This document shows, piece after piece, positions 44,271 to 54,003 of a DNA stretch of 64,000 nucleotides; the first letter of the stretch is position 1, and each line of letters begins with the position of its first letter. Source of the stretch: Iodobacter ciconiae (GTDB lineage Bacteria; Pseudomonadota; Gammaproteobacteria; Burkholderiales; Chitinibacteraceae); the NCBI RefSeq assembly GCF_003952345.1, contig NZ_CP034433.1:3224001-3288000 (forward strand), given 5' to 3'. The position numbers were made by a program, and so were the translations under genes. Under the pieces are notes generated by a model. It saw nothing but the letters and a program-made list of their open reading frames with translations. It was not told the origin of the DNA and made no database searches.

Positions 44271-45857
44271 ATGGCACTGGATAATGATGAAGACTGGATG
44301 CTCGAAGATGATGAGCAAGACTCATTGCCTGCTGGTTCGTTTGGCCGGCAGTCGTGGAAGCTGCTTATTGTGGATGATGAGCCCGATGTGCATCGCGCTA
44401 CTCTTTTGGCTTTAAAAAACATAGTATTTAAAGGGCGCAGCCTGGAGATACTACATGCCTATTCAGGACAGGAGGGCTTTGATGCTTTTTCTGCGCATCC
44501 AGATATTGCTTTGGCAATATTGGATGTGGTGATGGAAACCGATGATGCCGGCCTACGTTTAGTACGGCGTATTCGGGGTGAATTGGGCAATCAGCTAGTA
44601 AGGATTGTTTTACGTACAGGCCAGCCCGGGCACGCGCCGGAACAACAGGTTGTACTTGAGTACGATATCAATGATTACAAAACCAAGACTGAACTGGTTG
44701 CTAATAAAGTCTTCACAACAGTTATTGCTTCATTGCGCAGTTTTGAAAGCTTGCATGCTTTAGAAAAAAGCAGCCAGGGCTTAGCTAAAATATTAGAAGG
44801 CGCAGCTAATCTTTATCAATTACAGTCTTTAAAAGAGTTCGCCTCTGGAGTATTAAAACAGGTGGGGGCTATTTTAAATTTGGGCGAATACGGCATGCTT
44901 TGCGCCCAGTCCAGAAATAATCAGCAAAATTTTGAAGTGCTTGCTGCCACTGGCCCGTTTACACCGCTTTTAGATGGAAATGGCTTGCCGGAAGACAGCC
45001 GTTTATTACTTGCTATGAATACCGCATTAAAAAATAAATGCAGTCAATCAGATTACCCCTATGAAGTTTTATATATTGCAGGCCGAAATAGTTATGATTT
45101 TGTTGTGCATTTCTCGCCTCCCTGGCCTTTGGAAGTTGTAGATAGAAATTTACTGGACATCTTCTGTGAGCGTATTTCTGCTGCAATGGATAATATTTAT
45201 CTGTATCAGCAATTGCGTCGCTCTCAGGAAGCCACCGTGATGGCATTGGCTGATTTAGGTGAGTTTCGAGACCAGACTACTGGTGATCATGTGCAGCGAG
45301 TACAAAGGCTAACCGACGCTATTGTCGGCAGATTAAAGATTAAAAATGCTTTTCCAGAACAAATGGATAATGCATTCATAGAAATGGTGGGTATGGCCAG
45401 TATTTTGCACGATGTAGGTAAGGTGGGCACACCGGATCATATTTTATTTAAGCCTGGCAGGCTGACAGAGGAAGAGCGGGCAATTATGAACCAGCACTCC
45501 CCAATGGGCGCTGGGATTTTGGCCAGAACCGTTGCTCTGGTTGAGGGGACAACCTATTTGTCGCTGGGTGCTGAAATAGCAGGCGGGCATCATGAGCACT
45601 TTGATGGTAACGGTTACCCCTTAGGGATTAAAGGGGATGAGATTCCGCTTTCGGCCCGGATTGTGGCCTTGGTTGATGTGTTCGATGCGTTGCTGCATAA
45701 GCGGCCTTATAAAGAGCCATGGACCTTGGACGAGACGATGGCCTACGTAAGAGAGCGCTCTGGCACTCAGTTTGATCCGCAGATTGTGGCAGCTTTGGAT
45801 GATGTTGTGGCTGATGGCTTACTGCCTTTGGATTTATTGCAAGATCCCAGTGAGTAG
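44271..45857 (+). CDS. Response regulator with DUF3369 and HD-GYP phosphodiesterase domains
   Basis: A 528-residue cytoplasmic protein. An acidic N-terminal tail is followed by a receiver domain (about 30-160) starting LLIVDDEPDVH with the phospho-Asp in LAILDVVME. A DUF3369 sensory domain covers about 180-320. The HD-GYP domain has RDQTTGDHVQRV, ILHDVGKVGTPD, HHEHFDGNGYPLGIKGD and ALVDVFDALLHKRPYK, all catalytic residues being present. It is expected to hydrolyse c-di-GMP in response to a kinase not encoded nearby. Confidence 0.92.
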   Translation: MALDNDEDWMLEDDEQDSLPAGSFGRQSWKLLIVDDEPDVHRATLLALKNIVFKGRSLEILHAYSGQEGFDAFSAHPDIALAILDVVMETDDAGLRLVRRIRGELGNQLVRIVLRTGQPGHAPEQQVVLEYDINDYKTKTELVANKVFTTVIASLRSFESLHALEKSSQGLAKILEGAANLYQLQSLKEFASGVLKQVGAILNLGEYGMLCAQSRNNQQNFEVLAATGPFTPLLDGNGLPEDSRLLLAMNTALKNKCSQSDYPYEVLYIAGRNSYDFVVHFSPPWPLEVVDRNLLDIFCERISAAMDNIYLYQQLRRSQEATVMALADLGEFRDQTTGDHVQRVQRLTDAIVGRLKIKNAFPEQMDNAFIEMVGMASILHDVGKVGTPDHILFKPGRLTEEERAIMNQHSPMGAGILARTVALVEGTTYLSLGAEIAGGHHEHFDGNGYPLGIKGDEIPLSARIVALVDVFDALLHKRPYKEPWTLDETMAYVRERSGTQFDPQIVAALDDVVADGLLPLDLLQDPSE

Positions 45858-46189
45858 CTGCCCTCTTTATTTTACCCCCGGTATATGTAAGAAGCCTTGG
45901 GGGGCGGTTTTTTTATATGAGATTATCTGTTTTTGGGTGCTTATATTGTCCGGTGCGATGGCTGCATCAATCAGGGGATCCTTTATGTATTCTACCAGCT
46001 TAAATTGCTGTAAATATGGCTTGATGCTTTGTCTTTAAAGTGTAAATGCCCACGAATCCGGTTATAAAATATTTCAAATATATTCGGTGATTTTTTATTC
46101 CTTGGCATATGCTTTCTTGCTTTTATAATGATAAATGAGTAAATTTAAAAATTATTCTATCTATATGCTGTTATAGCTATTATCCGGTT
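45858..46189. other. AT-rich convergent intergenic region
   Basis: It lies between the HD-GYP gene and the convergent CHASE-PAS gene. A GC-rich patch followed by seven T (about 45890-45915) may terminate the HD-GYP transcript, but the stem is poor. No gene is seen. The sequence downstream of the CHASE-PAS stop has no in-frame GGDEF or EAL coding remnant that I can detect. Confidence 0.4.
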
Positions 46190-48331
46190 TTAAATTTGTC
46201 TGATAATTAAAGCAAACCCGATAAGGGTACCTGTGCTATTTTTTAAATGGATGATTGATTCTTGAATAAGCAAAGATTGCTTATGGGTATTGAGCAATAC
46301 TGTTCTTGATGGGGTGTTTTTTTCTATTGAATCTAAAGCCATTGAAAAAAGTGGAATCAATGGATTCTGGTCTTTTGGAGAAATAACCTGATAAATATGA
46401 TTGATGTGCTTTCCTATACTGGTTGCTGTGCGGCAATTGAGCAATTGAATGGCGGATGGATTAATGAATTCAACATCACCATTTAATGCAGTAGTAATGA
46501 CGCCATCAGCCATTGAGTTTAATATTGAGGCAATTCTTTGCTGTTCCAGCTGAATAGCCTGTTCATTGTTTTTGCTAGCAGTAATGTCATAACCAATTCC
46601 ACGGTAACCCTGCAGCTCTCCTTGCTCGTCAAAAAAAGGTTGTCCGGAAACACGGACAATCATGTTGCTGGCTCCCACTTTTAAGGTGTAAATAAAATCA
46701 CGAAAGCTTCGGAGGGTCTTTAGCAATGATTGGTGAGCACGCCATTCTTCTGCGGACAGGCAACCATCGCTTAACTCCCAGCGCTGATGACCAATGACTG
46801 ATGTTTGATTCAGAGAGTATAAATTAAAGAATCCGGTTGATACTTGAGTAAATCGGAAATTTTTATCCTGCTCCCAATACCAGTCTGCAGCCAGTTCTAG
46901 CAATGCCGAGAAACGTTCCCGGCTTTTTTGTAACTCGATCATGAGTTCTTTGTGCTGGGTAATATTGTGCACAAACATGGCCGATCCAGAATGGACAGCT
47001 TCCTGGTTGTAAAGTGGGAAAAGTGTTAACTCCAGAAAATGCAATTCACCATCCGTATGTCTGTGCTGGCATTCTTGCCGGATTGGTATTTCATTAATTG
47101 CCAATTCTGCAGAAAGTAAAAGTGGCTTGTTTTTCCCCAGCAAAACAGGTGTGCTTTCTGAAAAATAAATACGGGCAGCACGGTTTGCATAAATAATTTT
47201 GCCGTTTAAATCCCGGCTGATGATTAAATCATGAGCGTCTTCAGTAAGCTGGGCAACTTGTTGGTAATGTTGTTTATTTTTGCGTAAATCCTGAGTGATT
47301 TGTTCTGCCAGATCGAGTGCTGATGCACGGTTGTTACGTTGCCTTTGCAGGAGAACTGCAATAAATATGGACAGTGTAAAACCAAGGATCCAGATAAAGT
47401 AATCTAAAGCATTGTACCTTGGAAAAATACTTGCAGGGGCAAATAGACTTAGTTTCCATTGCCTGCCGGGAAATTGAATTAAAGCATTTGCATTCAGTTC
47501 ATTATTGCGGTTGGAAAGGGATTTTGTTTTATAAATAATTTTACTTTTTTCTGTCTTATTTAAACCGGATGTCGTTCCGGTGTCTTGCAGCTGAAGGCGA
47601 ATATTTTTTTCTACATCATTTCCAAGCCATGCAATCATTTTATCAATTGTAAATGTCGCACCCAATGAGCCAATAAATGCTGAACGCCTTTCTTTTTGAT
47701 TATTGAGCGGTTTGTTGGGAGAGTAAATGGGGAAGCGAATGGCAAAGCCAAGCGAGGCATTCTTATATCCCTGCAAGGCATAGGCCGGTGATGCTACGCC
47801 ACGGCCCTGATCTCTGGCATATTCTATTGCAATTAAATTGGCTGTTTGATGGCTGATTTCAAAACCTTCAGGCTCGTGCAATACAGCATGCTCTGGAAAA
47901 ATAAAATCGATGATTTGGTAAACAGCACGCGGGGAGGAGAGGCTGATATTAAAAGCAGGGTTATCAAGTTTGCGGTGATGAATATAGACATCTATATCGG
48001 ATGAGGCAATTTCCCGTATAAACTGTACAGAGATAAAGTCAGGGAAACGTCCTTGAATATTCTGCTGTTTTAAAATGGTGGAGAACGTTTTTTTATTTAG
48101 GTTAGTGTTTGCAATAAAGGCGTTTTGTATTCCTCGCAGAATATTAATTTCTGCATCTAATTTGGATTCAATTCGCTCTGCATAAATGAGGGCAAGATGA
48201 TTGAGCTGAGTTTGTGCATGGTTCTGATGCTGGAAATTGAGCCAGACCTGTACACAAGCGGTGAGCACTACCCCTGCAAGGAACGTTCGCAGTGCCACAG
48301 GATAGCGGCGCAAGAGCGATAAAACAATCAT
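46190..48331 (-). CDS. Membrane CHASE-PAS sensory protein without output domain
   Basis: A 713-residue protein. One membrane segment near residues 13-30 and another near 310-330 enclose a CHASE sensor domain with FPDFISVQFIR, GRGVASPAYALQGY and GFAIRFPIYSP. After a coiled linker come three PAS domains (AHDLIISRDLNGKIIYANRAA; LELAADWYWEQDKNFRFTQVS; ILNSMADGVITTALNGDVEFIN). Such proteins usually continue into GGDEF, EAL or a kinase. Here the frame ends ..GFALIIRQI right after the last PAS. It may be truncated, or act by binding partners. Confidence 0.85.
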   Translation of the reverse strand: MIVLSLLRRYPVALRTFLAGVVLTACVQVWLNFQHQNHAQTQLNHLALIYAERIESKLDAEINILRGIQNAFIANTNLNKKTFSTILKQQNIQGRFPDFISVQFIREIASSDIDVYIHHRKLDNPAFNISLSSPRAVYQIIDFIFPEHAVLHEPEGFEISHQTANLIAIEYARDQGRGVASPAYALQGYKNASLGFAIRFPIYSPNKPLNNQKERRSAFIGSLGATFTIDKMIAWLGNDVEKNIRLQLQDTGTTSGLNKTEKSKIIYKTKSLSNRNNELNANALIQFPGRQWKLSLFAPASIFPRYNALDYFIWILGFTLSIFIAVLLQRQRNNRASALDLAEQITQDLRKNKQHYQQVAQLTEDAHDLIISRDLNGKIIYANRAARIYFSESTPVLLGKNKPLLLSAELAINEIPIRQECQHRHTDGELHFLELTLFPLYNQEAVHSGSAMFVHNITQHKELMIELQKSRERFSALLELAADWYWEQDKNFRFTQVSTGFFNLYSLNQTSVIGHQRWELSDGCLSAEEWRAHQSLLKTLRSFRDFIYTLKVGASNMIVRVSGQPFFDEQGELQGYRGIGYDITASKNNEQAIQLEQQRIASILNSMADGVITTALNGDVEFINPSAIQLLNCRTATSIGKHINHIYQVISPKDQNPLIPLFSMALDSIEKNTPSRTVLLNTHKQSLLIQESIIHLKNSTGTLIGFALIIRQI

Positions 48332-48357
48332 TTAAGCGGCTCCATTGCCAAGGGGAA

Positions 48358-48377
48358 GGGCCCTTAAAACAGGGCCC
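48358..48377 (-). terminator. Hairpin after rsfS
   Basis: GGGCCCT pairs with AGGGCCC over a six-base loop, just downstream of the rsfS stop on the minus strand. There is no T run, so termination is uncertain. Confidence 0.45.
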
Positions 48378-48397
48378 CAAGGCTGAAAATATCCTTT

Positions 48398-48775
48398 TTA
48401 TACAGCGCTCCAAGGCTTGCCGAGCGGACTGAATGTAGGTTTCTGGCCTCCCCAGAGTTGTTCCAGATCGTAGTAATCACGTACCGGAGGTAACATCACG
48501 TGAACAATCAGGGAGCCTGCATCAACCAGTACCCATTCACCTGACTCGTGGCCTTCGGTACTCATGATCTCAAAGCCCTTTGCTTTCAGATCAACGGCTA
48601 CATTATTAGCCAGTGCGCGAACTTGGCGGTTTGAGTCGCCAGTACAAACAATCATGCAATCAAACAGATCGGTTAGCTCTGTGGTGTCCATATCAACAAT
48701 GTCTTTGCCCTTGATGTCTTCCAGTGCCGTGATCGCAAGTGCGCGCATTGCTTGAGTGTATTCGTTCATTGCCAT
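48398..48775 (-). CDS. rsfS: Ribosomal silencing factor RsfS
   Basis: A 125-residue RsfS/Iojap-family protein that binds ribosomal protein uL14 and blocks subunit joining under starvation. Motifs are DMDTTELTDLFDCMIVCTGDSNRQVRAL, EGHESGEWVLVDAGSLIVHVM and RDYYDLEQLW. The start at 48775 follows GGAAG; the Met two codons later is equally possible. The longer upstream frame is not similar to the family. nadD lies upstream, a common pairing. Confidence 0.93.
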   Translation of the reverse strand: MAMNEYTQAMRALAITALEDIKGKDIVDMDTTELTDLFDCMIVCTGDSNRQVRALANNVAVDLKAKGFEIMSTEGHESGEWVLVDAGSLIVHVMLPPVRDYYDLEQLWGGQKPTFSPLGKPWSAV

Positions 48776-48890
48776 TATTATGTGCTTCCAAAGTAAAAAG
48801 TGGCTATTGCCAAGATACCGCAATAGCAGTGTTGTTTTGCCTTGCTGATAAACAGCGGGGCGAGACGGCATTTCAAAGTATAAAAACACA

Positions 48891-49517
48891 TTAAGTGTTT
48901 TTATAGTAAAGGCCCGATTGTTGCAGTATCGCGGCAATCGGGCTTAGATCGCTTACATCTTCGCCGCGCGCAAGCTTCTCACGAATCAAAGTGGATGACG
49001 CGGACATTAGTGGCAGAGGCAAAACGCTGATTTTACCCTGAGCCAGGGCCTGTGGCGAAGCTTCTACCTGGCGTTTGGCAAATTCCCCTGCGATTTCTAC
49101 CGGAAGCTTGTTAAAACCGGGGCGATTGGCAACGACTAGATGCCCTATTTCCAGCAGCTCTTGCCATCGGTACCAGCTTGGCAGATGAGCGAATGAATCG
49201 CCTCCTATCAGCCAGACCAACAGGCTATGCGGTTGCTCTTGTTGTAATTCTGTCAGGGTGTCAAAAGTAAAGCTAACTTTCCCTTTTTTTACTTCCCTGT
49301 CATCAGTAACCAGGTTTTTCTTGCCTATTAAAGAAAGCTTTAGCCATTCCAGACGCTGCGTAGCGCTTACATCTGGTGCCCGGTGTGGTGGTACGCCCGT
49401 TGGAATAAGCCGGACTTCGCCCAAAGCAAAGGTATCTTGCAAGGTATGAGCTAAGGCTAAATGCCCAAAGTGCACCGGGTTAAAAGTGCCGCCATAAATG
49501 CCCAGCGTCTGCTGCAT
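48891..49517 (-). CDS. nadD: Nicotinate-nucleotide adenylyltransferase
   Basis: A 208-residue NAD biosynthesis enzyme. The nucleotide-binding GIYGGTFNPVHFGHLALA lies at the N terminus, with TGVPPHR, WLIGGDSFAHLPSW and the late LMSASSTLIREKL. Its ATG overlaps the proA stop (TGATG), so it is coupled to proA. Confidence 0.95.
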   Translation of the reverse strand: MQQTLGIYGGTFNPVHFGHLALAHTLQDTFALGEVRLIPTGVPPHRAPDVSATQRLEWLKLSLIGKKNLVTDDREVKKGKVSFTFDTLTELQQEQPHSLLVWLIGGDSFAHLPSWYRWQELLEIGHLVVANRPGFNKLPVEIAGEFAKRQVEASPQALAQGKISVLPLPLMSASSTLIREKLARGEDVSDLSPIAAILQQSGLYYKNT

Positions 49518-50773
49518 CAGCTACGAATTTCGCCGTTGCCGAAAACAATCCATTTTTCGCTGGTTAAGCCATTAAGTCCAACCGGACCACGCGCATGAAT
49601 TTTATCGGTAGATATGCCAATTTCTGCCCCCAAGCCATATTCAAAGCCATCCGCAAAGCGGGTGGAGGCATTAATCATTACACTGGATGAATCAACTTCA
49701 CGCAAGAATTGCCGTGATTTAGTGTAATTTTCGGTAACAATCGCATCGGTATGATGGCTACCCCAGGTATTGATGTGCTCAATGGCTTCGTCTAAATTAC
49801 TGACGATTTTAATGGCTAGAATAGGCGCGAGATATTCGGTGGCCCAGTCCTCAACCGTCGCCTCATTAATTTGTGGCAATACGGCCAGCGTTTTGGCGCA
49901 GCCACGCAGCTCAACGCCTTTAGCTGCATAGATTTCGGCCAGTGGCGGCAAAATCAGTTCGGCAACGGTTTCATGTACCAGCAGTGTTTCCATGGTATTG
50001 CAAGTGCCATAACGATGTGTTTTGGCATTGTCGCTGATGGCAATTGCCTTTACCGGGTCGGCTTCCTCATCGATATACACATGGCAAATGCCGTCTAAAT
50101 GCTTAATAACAGGCACGCGGGCATCTGCAGCAATACGGGCAATCAGGCCCTTACCACCGCGCGGCACGATCACATCAACAAATTCGCTCATAGTGATCAG
50201 CTCGCCTACGGCGGCGCGATCGGGTGTTTCAATAATTTGTACGGCAGTGCCTGGTAAACCTGCGACTTTCAGGCCTTCGCTTACACAGAGAGCGATGGCT
50301 TGATTGCAATGAAAGGCTTCACGGCCACCGCGCAAAATAGTGGCATTGCCCGATTTAATACAGAGACCGGCAGCATCAGCGGTCACATTTGGGCGGGCCT
50401 CGTAAATAATGCCAATTACACCCAAAGGCACGCGCATTTTGCCCAGCTGGATACCGGATGGGCGAAATTTGAAATCGCCCATCTCGCCAACCGGGTCGGG
50501 CAGGCTGGCAATCTGACGCAGGCCATCGGCCATACTTTCAATTGTCTTAGCCGTAATCAGCAGTCGATCCAGCATGGCGGGCTCTAAACCATCTTGCTTG
50601 GCTTGCTCCATATCGCGATTATTAGCAGCGAGCAAAGCATTCGCATCGCGCAGCAGTGCATCGGCAATTGCATTTAATGCCTGATTCTTAATCTGCGTAT
50701 CCGCTTTTGCCATATGGCGGCTGGCTGCACGGGCCTCGCGGCCCACTTGCTGCATATAAGCTTTGATATCCAT
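49517..50773 (-). CDS. proA: Gamma-glutamyl phosphate reductase
   Basis: A 418-residue enzyme of proline synthesis that reduces gamma-glutamyl phosphate to the semialdehyde. Family marks are [54 protein letters not shown] (catalytic Cys) and [26 protein letters not shown]. It ends [19 protein letters not shown] lies upstream of the ATG. Confidence 0.96.
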   Translation of the reverse strand: MDIKAYMQQVGREARAASRHMAKADTQIKNQALNAIADALLRDANALLAANNRDMEQAKQDGLEPAMLDRLLITAKTIESMADGLRQIASLPDPVGEMGDFKFRPSGIQLGKMRVPLGVIGIIYEARPNVTADAAGLCIKSGNATILRGGREAFHCNQAIALCVSEGLKVAGLPGTAVQIIETPDRAAVGELITMSEFVDVIVPRGGKGLIARIAADARVPVIKHLDGICHVYIDEEADPVKAIAISDNAKTHRYGTCNTMETLLVHETVAELILPPLAEIYAAKGVELRGCAKTLAVLPQINEATVEDWATEYLAPILAIKIVSNLDEAIEHINTWGSHHTDAIVTENYTKSRQFLREVDSSSVMINASTRFADGFEYGLGAEIGISTDKIHARGPVGLNGLTSEKWIVFGNGEIRS

Positions 50774-50805
50774 TTCTCTACCTTTTTGCCTTTGAGTCGT
50801 AATTA

Positions 50806-51582
50806 TCAGGGTTTAGGCGGTAGTTGCAAGACTGTTACACCGACGTTATCGGCTTTTTTACGATTAAACCAGTCAGGAGCCGAGCTTTGAACTGCAATAA
50901 TCTGTGGGCCAGCGCTGGTATTAAGCCAAATGGGAGATCCTGAATCACCGGATAATGTGTCGCAGCGATGATAAATTGTATTGTTTGGGCGTAAGCGAGT
51001 GATCTTACAATCTGTGTGTGTAGTTAACTCGGTGTCGTGATCTTCAGCAAAGCCGGCTTGGTTTGCCAAGGACTTGCTGGCTGTGATAATGGCTTTTAAT
51101 TCTGCTTTACTGCCCTTAAATAAAGGCAGGGGGGGAGGTGCTTTTCCATCGATTAATTTTAATTTTAGCCAGGCAATATCATAGGCGGCGGCAGAGTCCT
51201 GGATATAAACATCCTCGCCTTTATAAACCAGGCCTTTTTTAAAGCGAGGATGAAACGATTGTGATAGGACCTGATAGCGAGCCTGATATTCGCTCTTATG
51301 AAAGCCTGTTTTAAACCAGCGGCCTGCATCTAGCTTTTTTGCTTCCATTAAAAAACAATGAGCAGCGGTAATGGCTAAATCAGGTGCAACTAAGGTGGCC
51401 GTACAGGTGCTGGCTGCTATTGTTTCCAGTTGGCCAATGGCGGCAAAAGGCGCAGCGTAGGGGGCTTCAACAAAAACACGGTTATCAGCACCAAAGAATA
51501 GGGCTTTTTTTTCTGTATTGTTTAGTGCAAAAGCATGATTAGCTAAGCCAAGCGCCAGGGCTATCAGGAGGATATGTTTCAT
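50806..51582 (-). CDS. Secreted trypsin/V8-like serine protease
   Basis: A 258-residue protein with signal peptide [19 protein letters not shown]. The catalytic triad is visible: His in ITAAHCFL, Asp in YDIAWLKL and Ser in SGDSGSPIW. Cys residues near each of these could form disulfides ([23 protein letters not shown]). It is a periplasmic or extracellular S1 family protease of unknown target. It lies downstream of proA in reverse order of transcription with its own spacing and does not look like part of an operon with the Asr-like gene, from which it is separated by a terminator. Confidence 0.85.
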   Translation of the reverse strand: MKHILLIALALGLANHAFALNNTEKKALFFGADNRVFVEAPYAAPFAAIGQLETIAASTCTATLVAPDLAITAAHCFLMEAKKLDAGRWFKTGFHKSEYQARYQVLSQSFHPRFKKGLVYKGEDVYIQDSAAAYDIAWLKLKLIDGKAPPPLPLFKGSKAELKAIITASKSLANQAGFAEDHDTELTTHTDCKITRLRPNNTIYHRCDTLSGDSGSPIWLNTSAGPQIIAVQSSAPDWFNRKKADNVGVTVLQLPPKP

Positions 51583-51671
51583 TAATTTTTTTTCTAAAAA
51601 GAGAGAAGGTTGATTTGGATAGGAAATAAAATGATCTGTTCCCTATCGAAATCAATCTTTTGCAGAAAAAC

Positions 51672-51699
51672 AAAAACGGGGACCTAGGTCCCCGTTTTT
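51672..51699 (-). terminator. Terminator of the Asr-like gene
   Basis: AAAAACGGGGACC pairs perfectly with GGTCCCCGTTTTT over a TA centre. It is symmetric and very stable, with a T run on either strand. Confidence 0.9.
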
Positions 51700-51715
51700 G
51701 GTACAGCAAGTACTA

Positions 51716-52459
51716 TTACTTAGCAGCAGAAGCGGCAGAAGCAGCAACTTTTTTAGCTTGAGCTTTTTGAACGGTAGAAGCAGCAGAAGCAGCCATTTTC
51801 TTAGCTTGAGCTTTCTGAACGGTAGAAGCAGCAGAAGCAGCCATTTTCTTCGCTTGAGCTTTTTGAACGGTAGAAGCGGCAGAAGCAGCCATTTTCTTAG
51901 CTTGAGCTTTCTGAACGGTAGAAGCAGCAGAAGCAGCCATTTTCTTAGCTTGAGCTTTTTGAACGGTAGAAGCGGCAGAAGCAGCCATTTTCTTAGCTTG
52001 AGCTTTTTGTACTGTAGAAGCGGCAGAAGCAGCCATTTTCTTAGCTTGAGCTTTTTGTACTGTAGAAGCGGCAGAAGCAGCGGCTTTCTTCGCTTGAGCT
52101 TTTTGAACGGTAGAAGCGGCAGAAGCAGCCATTTTCTTAGCTTGAGCTTTTTGAACGGTAGAAGCGGCAGAAGCAGCCATTTTCTTAGCTTGAGCTTTTT
52201 GTACTGTAGAAGCAGCAGAAGCAGCGGCTTTCTTCGCTTGAGCTTTTTGTACTGTAGAAGCAGCAGAAGCAGCTACTTTCTTGGCTTGAGCTTTTTGAAC
52301 GGTTGAAGCAGCAGATGCTGGAGCTACTTTAGCTTTCTTAGCGTGCTTTTCTACTTTAACTGTTTTAACGGTAGACGCTGTAGAAGCGGCAGCGTCAGCA
52401 GCGAATGAAGTAGCTGAAGCGAAAACTGTAGCGAGCAATACGGCAAGAAGCTTGTTCAT
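51716..52459 (-). CDS. Asr-like secreted Ala/Lys-rich repeat protein
   Basis: A 247-residue protein. The signal peptide MNKLLAVLLATVFASATSFA ends near residue 20. A linker rich in Ala, Thr, Val and Lys follows. Residues 47-238 are twelve copies of a 16-residue unit (AASAASTVQKAQAKKM, where the last residue is M, V or A). The tail is AASAASAAK. Composition (Ala, Lys, Gln, no acidic residues in the repeats) resembles the acid-shock protein Asr of enterics, a basic, disordered periplasmic protein. The RstA/RstB genes lie upstream on the same strand, and an RstA-box-like site lies in its promoter region, supporting this reading. AAGGAC precedes the ATG. A histone-H1-like role is less likely because of the signal peptide. 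Confidence 0.7.
   Translation of the reverse strand: MNKLLAVLLATVFASATSFAADAAASTASTVKTVKVEKHAKKAKVAPASAASTVQKAQAKKVAASAASTVQKAQAKKAAASAASTVQKAQAKKMAASAASTVQKAQAKKMAASAASTVQKAQAKKAAASAASTVQKAQAKKMAASAASTVQKAQAKKMAASAASTVQKAQAKKMAASAASTVQKAQAKKMAASAASTVQKAQAKKMAASAASTVQKAQAKKMAASAASTVQKAQAKKVAASAASAAK
51746..52321 (-). repeat. Twelve tandem 48-bp repeats inside the Asr-like gene
   Basis: The 16-codon unit occurs 12 times without a gap. Copies differ mainly at the last codon (Met, Val or Ala) and at silent sites such as AGAAGC against AGCAGC, so they are near identical and prone to slippage or recombination. The opposite strand is open across the whole array because of the period. That frame is a shadow. 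Confidence 0.95.
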
Positions 52460-52507
52460 TTGTTTAGTCCTTAGAGGAAGTATGTGATTGGCGTTGCTAT
52501 GAAACAG

Positions 52508-52569
52508 ATTATCAACACTTCTTCTTTAAAACTCGATAAGCCCTTGGTAGCAGTCTGTAACACTATGTA
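52508..52569 (-). promoter_or_regulatory. RstA-box-like operator and promoter of the Asr-like gene
   Basis: On the minus strand 52569-52556 reads TACATAGTGTTACA. The E. coli RstA box is TACATNTNGTTACA, so only one defined base differs. About 43 bp downstream is a -10-like GATAAT (52513-52508), with a poor -35 region, as expected for an activated promoter. The gene start is at 52459. Confidence 0.65.
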
Positions 52570-52593
52570 CGTGTCTTACGGCGAGGTGCCGTT

Positions 52594-53892
52594 TTACGGT
52601 GTGTTTCTGAGCGGAGATGGCCAGCATAGTGTGACTCGTGCCCCACCAGAAGGTGAGTCGCTAATGACGGTGGCACCGTTATGTCCACGCATAATCATGG
52701 ACACAATGGCTAGCCCCAGACCAAAACCGCCAGTCTGGCGGTTGCGGCTGACTTCCAGCCGCTCGAACGGCTGCAGGAGGCGTTGCCGCTCGGATTCCGG
52801 GATTCCCTGACCATTGTCATCTACATGTAGTTTGGCTAAACCATTAACCCATTCGATGGTGAGTACGATGCTTGTTCCGCCGTAGCGCTTTGCATTGCTC
52901 ATTAAATTAGCAAGTGCCCGGGTGAGGTAGTGATTATCTGCTTCTAGAAAAGGTGTTTTCCCGGGTAACAGATTAATCAGCTCGGGCGTCATCTTGTTCT
53001 GGCTGCTGAATTCACTGATCTGGCGCTTAAGCCATGGCAGAATTTCAATGGGCTGGGTTTCAAGCTTGAGCTGGGGTTTATCCAGTGTCGACATGGTCAG
53101 CCACTCTTCAATCAATTCGTCGATCTGCCCTAAATCACGTTCGATCGCTACGATTTGCTGGCCACTTTCTGCCCCGCCTTTGATGGCTTCCAGCCGGTAG
53201 CGCAGTCTTGCCAGCGGAGTGCGTAAATCATGCGATACCGCATCAATCAGGGCTTTACGGCTAGCGGTGAGTTCTTCCACATCGTGAGCCATCCGGTTAA
53301 AGGTGACTCCCAGCGAATTAAGTGTGGAGCTTTCATTTAAGGTGACACGGGTGGTGAAGTCACCTTCTCCCAGTTGACGGCTTTTGTTGGCCATGTGCTG
53401 CAGATCGCGCCAGAGTGGACGTAGCCATAGCCATGTTGGTAAGGCGAGGGCGGCGCACATCAGAAGCAGGGCGACTAGATCGGCCCAGGCAAAGCTATCC
53501 AGGCGTTGTAAATAGGGCACAGGACCGAGAACAACCATCAGGCCAGTACCGGGAATGCGGTGCAGATAGACATCCTGGTTCTGTAAAAAAATAATATCGC
53601 CATTTACCAGTGATTGTTGATTACTGGGGCTGAGCGTGTAGGTGTTGAGTGTTTCAATTTCTACGGGCAGCGGTAGCTTGTTTTTGAGGCGTTTTACTTC
53701 ATCATGCCAGATGGACGGGGGTAAATCTCCGAGGGTGGATTCAATCACGCTGATTGTTGTTTGGAAAATATCGGAGAGATAGTGCTCATTACTGCTTTCG
53801 AGCACATTGGTGTAAATCTCATCAATAACGAGGGACGAGGCTAAAAAGCAAACCACCACCGTGAGATAAAAACGTAAAAAGAGTTGGCGCAT
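52594..53892 (-). CDS. rstB: Sensor histidine kinase, RstB-like
   Basis: A 432-residue membrane kinase. Two membrane segments (about 6-22 and 134-155) flank a periplasmic domain of about 110 residues. A HAMP domain follows (LWRDLQHMANKSRQLGEGDF). The phospho-His lies in LIDAVSHDLRTPLARLRYRLE. The ATP-binding domain has ALANLMSNAKRYGG, VDDNGQGIP and GGFGLGLAIVSMIM. The H box and domain plan fit RstB. It is downstream of rstA on the same strand after a 111-bp gap with a hairpin. Confidence 0.85.
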   Translation of the reverse strand: MRQLFLRFYLTVVVCFLASSLVIDEIYTNVLESSNEHYLSDIFQTTISVIESTLGDLPPSIWHDEVKRLKNKLPLPVEIETLNTYTLSPSNQQSLVNGDIIFLQNQDVYLHRIPGTGLMVVLGPVPYLQRLDSFAWADLVALLLMCAALALPTWLWLRPLWRDLQHMANKSRQLGEGDFTTRVTLNESSTLNSLGVTFNRMAHDVEELTASRKALIDAVSHDLRTPLARLRYRLEAIKGGAESGQQIVAIERDLGQIDELIEEWLTMSTLDKPQLKLETQPIEILPWLKRQISEFSSQNKMTPELINLLPGKTPFLEADNHYLTRALANLMSNAKRYGGTSIVLTIEWVNGLAKLHVDDNGQGIPESERQRLLQPFERLEVSRNRQTGGFGLGLAIVSMIMRGHNGATVISDSPSGGARVTLCWPSPLRNTP

Positions 53893-53932
53893 ATTTAGCT
53901 ATCGGGTTTGTTAGCGAGCGGAAGGGGATCTG

Positions 53933-53983
53933 GCACTTTTGATCTTTGATCTGCATCCGGGCTAAATCAAAGGTTAAAAGTGC
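53933..53983 (-). other. Intercistronic hairpin between rstA and rstB
   Basis: GCACTTTT (53933-53940) pairs with AAAAGTGC (53976-53983), and TTTGAT (53945-53950) pairs with ATCAAA (53966-53971). It may lower rstB expression relative to rstA. Confidence 0.5.
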
Positions 53984-54003
53984 TTTGCTTGATGGCTAAA
54001 AGT

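Noticed and set aside
44095..44415. 106-codon frame upstream of the HD-GYP gene
   Set aside because: It overlaps the start of the response regulator in another frame and shows no domain. The downstream gene has clear domains and a fitting start.
51698..52306. 202-codon plus-strand frame rich in Ser, Arg, Leu and Phe
   Set aside because: It is the antisense shadow of the 48-bp repeats. It lacks a ribosome-binding site and overlaps the terminator of the real gene.
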